Shown: one piece after another, positions 6,641 through 13,189 of the stretch
Layout: each line of letters starts with the position of its first letter
Numbering within the stretch: position 1 is the first letter of the stretch
Assembly (NCBI GenBank): GCA_050116035.1
Contig: JASFPJ010000021.1
Coordinates: 1-18,715, forward strand
Length of the DNA stretch: 18,715 bases
Origin: SOIA01 sp050116035
GTDB lineage: Bacteria > Acidobacteriota > Aminicenantia > Aminicenantales > Aminicenantaceae
Direction of reading: 5' to 3'
Program-made: the position numbers and the translations under genes
The notes under the pieces: generated by a model
Seen by the model: only the letters and a program-made list of their open reading frames with translations
Told to the model about the DNA's origin: nothing
Database searches by the model: none

Positions 6641-9184
6641 ATGGCGATGAAAAACCTGGAAGAGATTTTAAAAGAAGTGGAAAAGCCTGGACGTTATTTA
6701 GGCGGCGAATGGAATGAGGTCAAGAAAGACCCCTCTCGTGTTGAAACTAAAATTGCCCTTGTTTTTCCTGACCTCTACGAGGTTGGCATGTCTTATCTAG
6801 GTCAGAAGATTCTTTATTTTATCCTAAATGACAATCCAAAGATTTTAGCTGAGAGGGTTTTTGCTCCCTGGATTGATTTTGAACGAGAACTTCGGGCTGA
6901 AAAAATTCCTCTGTACTCACTTGAAAATAAGATTCCTCTTGATCAATTTGATATCCTTGGTTTTTCTCTTCTCTACGAACTCAACTATTCCAACATCCTG
7001 ACCATACTGGATTTGGGCCGTATCCCTTTTTTCTCATCTGAGAGAGGTTTGGATTATCCCCTGGTCATCGCAGGTGGTCCAGCCGCATTCAACCCTGAAC
7101 CTGTTGCAGAGATTTTCGACCTATTTTTGCTTGGGGATGGAGAAGAAGCGTTCTTTGATATCATTGAAAAATACATCTCACACAAAAAAGGATTGAAAGA
7201 AAAAGCCGCTCTCTTGAAAGAAATGACCCAGATTAAGGGAGTGTACGTTCCTTCATTGTACACGTCCTATCGACCTAAAGGTTCCGACCTTCTTGCTGTG
7301 AAGCCTGAGGCAGATGCTCCATCCAGCATACAGAAACGAATTCTTTTTCCTTTTCACAAGGCCCCTTTTCCTGAACAAATCGTGGTTCCCAACATCAAGG
7401 TCATTTTTGATAGAGTGTCTGTCGAGGTGGCCAGAGGCTGTTCCCAAAAATGTCGGTTCTGTCAAGCTTCGAGCGTCTACTTCCCGCCCAGGATAAAAAG
7501 CCCTTCAGACGTCTTGGATAACATCTTTCACAGCTTGGGCATGACAGGGTATGAAGACACTTCCTTGGCTTCTCTATCCATCAGTGATTACCCCTATCTG
7601 GATAGAACTGTGGAAATATTAATGAAAGAATTGGTTAAGAATAAGATATCTCTTTCCTTGCCCTCCTTGCGGCCCAAAGGTCTATCTTCAGATGTTGCCC
7701 AGAGTATCATTAAAGTGAGAAAAACAGGGTTTACTCTGGTTCCAGAAGCGGGAACGGAAAGATTGCGTCACGTTATCAACAAAAAACTGGAAGATGACGA
7801 TATCTGGGAGGCATCACAGAATGCTTTTTCTCAAGGATGGAAACTGCTCAAGCTTTATTTCATGGTGGGACTTCCGACAGAAAATGATGAAGATTTAGAG
7901 GGAATCATCAACATAGTCAAAGAAATAATCAGAATCGGACATAAAACCCTGAAGTCTCCTCCTCGAATCAACCTCAGTATATCTTCTTTTATTCCTAAAC
8001 CACACACTCCTTTTCAGTGGCTTAAAATGGAGGAGGAATCAATCCTCAGAGAAAAATATAGATATCTCAAATCTCAGCTAAAGAGATACCCATCCGTTAA
8101 GTTCAACAAGCATCCACTACAGAATTCCATCCTGGAGGCTGTATTTTCTCGAGGGGACAGGCAATTAAACAAGGTCTTGGTTCAGGCATGGAAAGGAGGA
8201 GCCCGTTTTGATAGTTGGAATGACGTATTCCATTTTCAAATCTGGGAAGAAGGATTTAAACAAGCACATGTCGATTATCTTTTGTATCTATCTTCGATCG
8301 AAAGAGATGTTCGACTCCCATGGGACCACATAAACTCAGGTATGAAAAAGTCCTATTTGAGTGAAGAACTGGATAAAGCTTTAAGAGAAGAGTATACGTT
8401 GTCCTGTTTGGATGATAACTGCGGGACATGCCAAGGGTGCTCTTTTCCGCAATTTTTAGAAAGAGAATTTTCAGAGGAAATTAAGGTCAATCCACCTCCG
8501 GAGAAGCCTTTAGGAGAAGAAACTGAAAATGTGTTTCGCTATCGAGTTTTTTATAGCAAGCTTCAATACGCACGGTATATGTCACACATAGATTTAAACA
8601 ATGTTATCCAGAGGGCATTAAGACGGGCAGAAATTCAGGTTGTTTACTCACAAGGTTTTCATCCGAAAATGTTGATTTCCTACCCGGCAGCTCTTCCTTT
8701 GGGGATGAGTGGAAAAGGCGAATGTTTTGAGTTTAAATCTCGTTTTCTTTTTGAAGAGGACGAATTTGTATCTCGAATGAATACGTGCCTGCCATCAGGT
8801 ATTCACATCCTGCGTCTTGAGAAGACGGAAGCCACTCAGCCGACTTTAAATAAAGAAATAGAAGCGTTCATTTACTCAGTCGACCTGAAAAGTAGAGAAG
8901 TAACGCGTGCAGTCGGATGGCAAAATGAGAAGAATTTGTCTTCTTTGGAATATTGCCGAACGATAGAAGAGCGGATCAAAGGTTTTTTGGATGAAAGCCA
9001 AAACGAATTCATCCAGAAAACGATTGTCGACAGAAAGAAAGGAAAACTTTACTTTCGCTTGAACCATTCTTCAGAGAAAAACATCAGCGCGCAACAAATC
9101 GTGAAAGGTATTTTCAAAATAGACAAACCCGCTCCTCTCATGGCTCGAGAAGAAATCCTGTTCAAGCGAAGCCAGAAAAATTGA
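6641..9184 (+). CDS. B12-binding-like radical SAM protein fused to DUF2344
   Basis: The 847-residue protein matches the TIGR03960-type layout. An N-terminal cobalamin-binding-like region covers about residues 30-180, with LVFPDLYEVGMSYLG and IAGGPAAFNPEP. The radical SAM domain has the CxxxCxxC cluster at Cys267, Cys271 and Cys274 (ARGCSQKCRFCQAS), which should hold a [4Fe-4S] cluster and S-adenosylmethionine. A cysteine knot CxxxxCxxCxxC occupies 589-600. From about 634 follows a DUF2344 (TIGR03936) domain with YARYMSHIDL and YSQGFHPKM. The substrate of this family is not established to my knowledge. The ATG at 6641 is favoured by AGGA (6629-6632) 8 nt upstream; a TTG at 6638 immediately before it is possible. 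It has its own promoter and no obvious partner; the acyl-CoA dehydrogenase promoter begins inside its stop codon. Confidence 0.92.
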   Translation: MAMKNLEEILKEVEKPGRYLGGEWNEVKKDPSRVETKIALVFPDLYEVGMSYLGQKILYFILNDNPKILAERVFAPWIDFERELRAEKIPLYSLENKIPLDQFDILGFSLLYELNYSNILTILDLGRIPFFSSERGLDYPLVIAGGPAAFNPEPVAEIFDLFLLGDGEEAFFDIIEKYISHKKGLKEKAALLKEMTQIKGVYVPSLYTSYRPKGSDLLAVKPEADAPSSIQKRILFPFHKAPFPEQIVVPNIKVIFDRVSVEVARGCSQKCRFCQASSVYFPPRIKSPSDVLDNIFHSLGMTGYEDTSLASLSISDYPYLDRTVEILMKELVKNKISLSLPSLRPKGLSSDVAQSIIKVRKTGFTLVPEAGTERLRHVINKKLEDDDIWEASQNAFSQGWKLLKLYFMVGLPTENDEDLEGIINIVKEIIRIGHKTLKSPPRINLSISSFIPKPHTPFQWLKMEEESILREKYRYLKSQLKRYPSVKFNKHPLQNSILEAVFSRGDRQLNKVLVQAWKGGARFDSWNDVFHFQIWEEGFKQAHVDYLLYLSSIERDVRLPWDHINSGMKKSYLSEELDKALREEYTLSCLDDNCGTCQGCSFPQFLEREFSEEIKVNPPPEKPLGEETENVFRYRVFYSKLQYARYMSHIDLNNVIQRALRRAEIQVVYSQGFHPKMLISYPAALPLGMSGKGECFEFKSRFLFEEDEFVSRMNTCLPSGIHILRLEKTEATQPTLNKEIEAFIYSVDLKSREVTRAVGWQNEKNLSSLEYCRTIEERIKGFLDESQNEFIQKTIVDRKKGKLYFRLNHSSEKNISAQQIVKGIFKIDKPAPLMAREEILFKRSQKN

Positions 9185-9209
9185 CATAAGTTGTGGTTTC
9201 CAGTATAAA
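9181..9209 (+). promoter_or_regulatory. Near-consensus sigma70 promoter for the acyl-CoA dehydrogenase gene
   Basis: A perfect TTGACA (9181-9186) and TATAAA (9204-9209) are 17 nt apart. The -35 box overlaps the TGA stop of the radical SAM gene (9182-9184). Transcription would begin near 9216, leaving a leader of about 50 nt before the GTG at 9266. Confidence 0.7.
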
Positions 9210-9228
9210 CTCGATGATTAGTAAAATC

Positions 9229-9242
9229 ACAGTATATGCTGT
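9229..9242. promoter_or_regulatory. Imperfect palindrome in the acyl-CoA dehydrogenase leader
   Basis: ACAGTATATGCTGT is a 14-bp palindrome with one mismatched pair, lying about 13-26 nt downstream of the predicted transcription start. A repressor site here could block early elongation. The match is short and AT-rich, so chance is a real alternative. Confidence 0.25.
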
Positions 9243-9265
9243 ATTGATAAAACAAGGAGGAAAGA

Positions 9266-10414
9266 GTGATTAGTTTTAGTTTGACAGAAGAGCAGCTAGC
9301 GCTTCAGGAGATGGCGCGAGAATTCGCCGAAAAAGAGATGAAACCCAATGCGGCAAAATATGATAAAGGCGATGAATTTTCTGAAGACGTGATGCAAAAA
9401 GCATTTGAAGTGGGATTCCTGACCTGCACTATTCCTAAGGAATACGGGGGTGGTGGTTTGAACGATGTGGATACCGTTATCATCAGCGAAGAACTGGCTG
9501 CCGCTTGCGCAGGGATGTACACGACGATGATGGTCAATGCATTGGCCTACACACCCATTATTCTATATGGAACCGATGAGCAGAAAAAGAGATTCCTGAT
9601 TCCCCAGACAGAAAAAATGTCTTTTGCATCTTTCTGTTTGACTGAAAGAGAAGCCGGGTCTGACGCCGGCGCCTTGAGGACTCGCGCGAAAAAGGTTGGG
9701 AAGGAATACGTTATCAACGGTTCAAAATGTTTTATCTCCAACGGAAAGATTGCCAGTTTTTATGTGGTGTTCGCGAATTCGAATCCTGAAAAGGGGATGC
9801 GGGGGCTCAGCGCTTTTATCGTCCCCCGCGAAACTCCAGGGCTGATCATCGGAAAGGAAGAAGACAAAATGGGACACAGGGCATCGAACACTGTCGAACT
9901 GACATTTGAAGATATGAAAGTTCCAGAGGAGAATTTGTTAGGAAAGGAAGGGATAGGTTTCATCATAGCCATGAAAACATTGGATAAGACAAGGGCTCCT
10001 GTCGGAGCAGCAGGAGTAGGAGTGGCGAGAGCAGCTCTCGAATACGCAATCGAATACGCCAAAAATAGAAAACAGTTCGGGAAACCTATCGCTCTTTTTC
10101 AAAACACGTCTTTCAAAATAGCTCAAATGGCCATGGAAATAAACGCGGCTCGCCACCTTGTGTGGCATGCGGCTTGGCTTATGGATGAAGGAAAGCCCTG
10201 CGGGAAAGAATCAGCCATGGCCAAGGCTTTCGGGTCGGATGTGGCCATGAAGGTCACCACTGAATGCGTTCAGATTCTGGGGGGTTACGGTTACATGAGG
10301 GACTATCCGATGGAAAAGTTGATGAGAGATGCAAAGCTCCTCCAGATCTACGAAGGAACAAATGAAATCCAGAGGCTGGTCATTTCACGGGAGATTATCG
10401 GACCGATCAAATAA
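9266..10414 (+). CDS. Acyl-CoA dehydrogenase (short/medium-chain or butyryl-CoA type)
   Basis: This FAD enzyme oxidises an acyl-CoA to the trans-2-enoyl-CoA and passes electrons to an electron-transfer flavoprotein. The 382-residue protein has the usual N-terminal helical, middle beta-barrel and C-terminal helical domains. Visible signatures are CLTEREAGSDAG (124-135), INGSKCFISNG, RKQFGKPIALFQ, and IYEGTNEIQR near the end. Glu363 in that last block is at the catalytic-base position of short- and medium-chain acyl-CoA dehydrogenases. The start is a GTG with AAGGAGG (9254-9260) 5 nt upstream. It is a single-gene unit with its own near-consensus promoter. No etfAB, thiolase or enoyl-CoA hydratase gene lies nearby, so chain-length preference and direction (beta-oxidation, amino acid catabolism or butyrate formation) cannot be decided here. 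Confidence 0.93.
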   Translation: MISFSLTEEQLALQEMAREFAEKEMKPNAAKYDKGDEFSEDVMQKAFEVGFLTCTIPKEYGGGGLNDVDTVIISEELAAACAGMYTTMMVNALAYTPIILYGTDEQKKRFLIPQTEKMSFASFCLTEREAGSDAGALRTRAKKVGKEYVINGSKCFISNGKIASFYVVFANSNPEKGMRGLSAFIVPRETPGLIIGKEEDKMGHRASNTVELTFEDMKVPEENLLGKEGIGFIIAMKTLDKTRAPVGAAGVGVARAALEYAIEYAKNRKQFGKPIALFQNTSFKIAQMAMEINAARHLVWHAAWLMDEGKPCGKESAMAKAFGSDVAMKVTTECVQILGGYGYMRDYPMEKLMRDAKLLQIYEGTNEIQRLVISREIIGPIK

Positions 10415-10572
10415 TACATAACGCCCTCATTAATCTATTGCCTGGTTAAGAGCTCAGGTATGTCTGTCTCTCCGGATAAGGGAAAAGAAGGTAAAAGTAA
10501 TAACGAGTGAAGCAAAGGGTTTTTTATTAAGGGAAGCTTTTTAACAAAAGAGGAGGCTGTGTTTTCGGAGGC

Positions 10573-10971
10573 TTAGTTTTCGTCTCCTTCTTCCTCGAAG
10601 TATTCCAGGACGATTCCAACTTCTTCCACTCCGGCTCCTCTGGCTATGTCCATGAGCTCGACGACATTGGTGAAGGGAACTCGGGCATCGGCTCTGATCA
10701 GTATGGTTTTGTGCTGACGGGGACCGTAGATTCTCATCAATTCGCTTTCAAGAATTTCTCGTTCATAGAATGATTTGTTGATATCGATTTTGCCGTCGTT
10801 ATGCAAAGTCATAACAATCACGTCTATACTTTGATCACTACCTCCCAGAGTTTCAGGGAGCTTTGCATCCATTCCTCTTTGGACAGACGGAGTGATAACC
10901 ATGAAAATAATGAGTAGAACCAAGAGGACATCGCACAGTGGAACGACATTAGGTTCAGCTTTTGCTGCCAT
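10573..10971 (-). CDS. exbD: Orphan ExbD/TolR-family biopolymer transport protein
   Basis: ExbD/TolR proteins sit in the inner membrane with a peptidoglycan-facing periplasmic domain. With an ExbB/TolQ pentamer they turn proton flow into work on TonB or TolA. This 132-residue protein has a very short cytoplasmic N terminus, one membrane helix (about 15-30) and a periplasmic domain. The hallmark block is PNVVPLCDVLLVLLIIFMV, in which Asp14 corresponds to the essential proton-carrying aspartate of ExbD. The C terminus is acidic (EYFEEEGDEN). AGGAGG sits close upstream of the ATG, and a strong promoter lies at 11008-11037. No exbB, tonB or tolA is adjacent; upstream lies a divergent unrelated gene. 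It may be a second ExbD subunit or serve a motor encoded elsewhere. Confidence 0.9.
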   Translation of the reverse strand: MAAKAEPNVVPLCDVLLVLLIIFMVITPSVQRGMDAKLPETLGGSDQSIDVIVMTLHNDGKIDINKSFYEREILESELMRIYGPRQHKTILIRADARVPFTNVVELMDIARGAGVEEVGIVLEYFEEEGDEN

Positions 10972-11007
10972 ACTCTCCTCCTCGTTTACTGAATTACCTG
11001 ATAAATA

Positions 11008-11037
11008 ATTTTACGACAGGTCTCTTGGATTTGTCAA
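11008..11037 (-). promoter_or_regulatory. exbD: Strong sigma70 promoter for exbD
   Basis: On the minus strand a perfect TTGACA (11037-11032) is followed after 18 nt by TAAAAT (11013-11008), five of six consensus bases. Its -35 box is only 7 bp from the -35 box of the divergent promoter at 11045-11073, so the two could compete or share a regulator. Confidence 0.65.
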
Positions 11038-11044
11038 CGTGTTA

Positions 11045-11073
11045 TTGATTTTTTTCAGTTCGACATTTATATT
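11045..11073 (+). promoter_or_regulatory. Sigma70-type promoter for the TIGR04076-like gene
   Basis: TTGATT (11045-11050) and TATATT (11068-11073) are 17 nt apart. Transcription would start near 11080, only a few bases before the AAGGAGG at 11084-11090, giving a very short leader. Confidence 0.5.
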
Positions 11074-11094
11074 TGAATACAGAAAGGAGGAACA

Positions 11095-11367
11095 ATGAAA
11101 GAGTTAAAGATAGAAGTTGTGGGAGTGAAAGAGAGGTGTGGGGCGAAGCATAAAGTTGGAGACATCTTTTTCATCAGGGGAGAAGGAACGATTGAAATCC
11201 CGGATAAGAAGAAAGTGTGTGTCTATGCCTTGAACAGCCTTTTTCCTTTCCTCACTACCAAACAAAGAGAAGATGAATTGACTCATGATGACTGGGTGGC
11301 TGAGACTGAAACCCTCTGCTGTCCTGATCCGAAAGGAGTCGTTTTTAAAATCACGACTCTCTCCTAG
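11095..11367 (+). CDS. Small cysteine-containing TIGR04076-family protein
   Basis: The 90-residue product resembles the TIGR04076 family of small proteins of unknown function. It has an N-terminal beta strand, a CxxxH element (Cys15, His19) before KVGDIFFI, a central VCVYALNSLFPFL block (Cys42), and a C-terminal CCPDPKGVVFKI (Cys75, Cys76). The spaced Cys and His residues suggest metal or cofactor binding, but this is inference. AAGGAGG lies 4 nt before the ATG and there is a promoter at 11045-11073, so it is a genuine expressed gene. Its last 17 nt overlap the end of the convergent cstA gene. No signal peptide or membrane segment is seen, so it is likely cytoplasmic. Family recall is fairly confident; role unknown. 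Confidence 0.75.
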   Translation: MKELKIEVVGVKERCGAKHKVGDIFFIRGEGTIEIPDKKKVCVYALNSLFPFLTTKQREDELTHDDWVAETETLCCPDPKGVVFKITTLS

Positions 11368-13015
11368 TTTGGCGGGAAAAGAGGATGGCTCGGGCTTCAT
11401 ACACAATGATGGCTGCCAGGATAATCAGAATGACGCAGAGGCATCCCAAAAGGTAACTTTGTGTTTTGAAAAAAGTGTATCCCTGGTAGACAAGCGCTCC
11501 GAGCGTAGTCAGCAACATGAAAATCGCGGGGTAGACTGTATACTTTTTGGGTCTTTTGATACCGACAAGATAAGAGGAAACGACGATTAAAGCCAGGGCT
11601 GCCACGAGCTGATTCGAGGCGCCAAAGACTGGCCATATCACCTTATAACCTTCTGTCCCTCCTAAAACAGCCGCAAACACGAGAATAAACAGAGAAGCCA
11701 CCCACCTGTTTCGGAGGAGAGTAACTTTTTTCCCGAGGAGTTCAGTCGTGATGAAGCGGCCGATCCGGGTCCCGGTGTCAAGAGTCGTTAGAACAAAGGC
11801 ATTGAGCATAACCATACCGAAAAAAGTGCCGATAACCAGAGTGAAAACGGGGAGAGAAGAAATGAGCTTTCCGTATCCAGTGGCAAACGCCCGGATTGGA
11901 TCTCCGAGGGTGGTCATGAAATACTGAAAACCGAATTGGCTTTCTATTCCGGAAGGCTCCCAGATTAAAGCGCTCGCTGCGATGAATATCACGAGCCCGG
12001 CAAGGGCTGCTTCTGTGACCATTCCTCCGTATCCTATCAATTTGCCGCTGAGTTCATCCGGTAGCTGTTTGGCTGTTGTTCCTCCGGCAACGAGCGAATG
12101 GAAACCGGAGATGGCTCCACAGGCAATGATAACAAAGAGCATAGGCCACAAAGGGCCTCCTTTGCTGTTGAATGAGACAAAGGCGGGCGCATTCAATGAA
12201 GGATGTGAAACAATGAGGCCGAGATAACCCAATCCGAGACCTAAAAAGAGAATCCATGTGCTGATGTAATCACGCGGCTGAAGTAGAAACCAGACAGGAA
12301 GCGAGGAAGCAAAAATACTGTAGATGATCAGGATGAAAAACCAGAATTTCTGGCTTGATAGTCCGAGTATTTGAGCCGGCAGGACAATCGGCAGAAGATT
12401 TCCGATATAGATCAGGAAAAAAAGCGCAAAGAGTGAAAGAAGGGTTCCGACAACAATGTTGATGTTTTTTCTGTAGATCAACCAGCCAAACACCATGGCG
12501 ATAAAAATCAAACCGAATGTGGGGATAACGATTTCTGGCTGTGAGACAAGAGTCTGTGAGGCGACCACAGCAAAAACAGCGATGACAAGAGCCAGGGCCA
12601 TCCAGATGAACACGGAGAATATGATTTTCGTCCGATAGCCTAAGGTGTTCTTAGAAACATCTGCCAGAGATGTACCTCTGTTCTGAACGGATGTCATGAG
12701 AGCGGTGTAATCGTGTACAGCTCCGAGGAAGATACTGCCGATAGCCACCCAGAGGAGTGCGCCCAACCAGCCGAAGTAGAGGACTCCCAGCAAAGGTCCA
12801 AGGATTGGACCCGCTCCTGCAATCGATGAGAAATGATGACCGAAGAGAAGAGGCTTTTTTGCCGGCGAATAGTCAATGCCGTCTCTTAATTCTTGTGCTG
12901 GAGTCACACGGGATTTGTCAGCTTGAACGACTTTTTTCTCGATGAAGCTTCCGTATATTTTGTAACCCAGAATGAGCCAGGCGATGAGAATAAAAGCAAT
13001 AATTATGGTATTCAT
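11351..13015 (-). CDS. cstA: CstA-family carbon starvation / pyruvate transporter
   Basis: CstA proteins are polytopic inner-membrane carriers. Characterised members import pyruvate or support peptide use during carbon starvation. This 554-residue protein has an N-terminal helix followed by the ARG-free CstA block FGHHFSSIAGAGPILGPLLG, then AVHDYTALMTSVQNRG and a glycine-rich FHSLVAGGTTAKQ stretch, all typical of the family, with roughly 13-16 membrane helices. It is shorter than E. coli CstA (about 700 residues) and within the range of the shorter CstA form. GGAG (13021-13024 on the complement) precedes the ATG by about 5 nt, and a promoter lies at 13046-13074. Its 3' end overlaps the convergent small gene by 17 bp. 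Together with the OPT genes it points to uptake of peptides and small organic acids. Confidence 0.92.
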   Translation of the reverse strand: MNTIIIAFILIAWLILGYKIYGSFIEKKVVQADKSRVTPAQELRDGIDYSPAKKPLLFGHHFSSIAGAGPILGPLLGVLYFGWLGALLWVAIGSIFLGAVHDYTALMTSVQNRGTSLADVSKNTLGYRTKIIFSVFIWMALALVIAVFAVVASQTLVSQPEIVIPTFGLIFIAMVFGWLIYRKNINIVVGTLLSLFALFFLIYIGNLLPIVLPAQILGLSSQKFWFFILIIYSIFASSLPVWFLLQPRDYISTWILFLGLGLGYLGLIVSHPSLNAPAFVSFNSKGGPLWPMLFVIIACGAISGFHSLVAGGTTAKQLPDELSGKLIGYGGMVTEAALAGLVIFIAASALIWEPSGIESQFGFQYFMTTLGDPIRAFATGYGKLISSLPVFTLVIGTFFGMVMLNAFVLTTLDTGTRIGRFITTELLGKKVTLLRNRWVASLFILVFAAVLGGTEGYKVIWPVFGASNQLVAALALIVVSSYLVGIKRPKKYTVYPAIFMLLTTLGALVYQGYTFFKTQSYLLGCLCVILIILAAIIVYEARAILFSRQTRRES

Positions 13016-13045
13016 TTTGACTCCATAATATTTACAATTTAAAAA

Positions 13046-13074
13046 AATATAGTGGATAATTTTGGAATTTGCAA
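13046..13074 (-). promoter_or_regulatory. cstA: Sigma70-type promoter for cstA
   Basis: On the minus strand TTGCAA (13074-13069) and TATATT (13051-13046) are separated by exactly 17 nt, about 30 nt before the start codon. The presence of a promoter suggests cstA is transcribed separately from the OPT gene upstream. Confidence 0.5.
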
Positions 13075-13080
13075 GCCTAT

Positions 13081-13144
13081 AAGAAAATGGAGACTGTCTC
13101 TTTCAGTCTTTTTTCCAAGGAAGAAAGGGATTGTCCCCTTTTTT
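13081..13144. repeat. Hairpin repeat cluster, second locus
   Basis: Two units occur between the second OPT gene and cstA. AAGAAAATGGAGACTGTCTC (13081-13100) aligns with AAGAAAATGGGGACAGGCCC at 6430-6449. CCAAGGAAGAAA (13115-13126) followed by GGGATTGTCCCCTTTTTT (13127-13144) aligns with 6422-6454. In the first unit the arms read GAGAC and GTCTC, so the stem is kept although both arms differ from the GGGAC/GTCCC copies. This supports a structured element rather than chance. It may also end transcription between the two genes. Confidence 0.6.
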
Positions 13145-13189
13145 GGCAGATGGTATAAGGTGTCGGCCGATTTTATGAATAATTCATGA

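Noticed and set aside
10415..10572. Terminator between the convergent acyl-CoA dehydrogenase and exbD genes
   Set aside because: T-rich stretches and the repeated GGAGGCT are present, but the repeats are direct and no stem followed by a T run was found.
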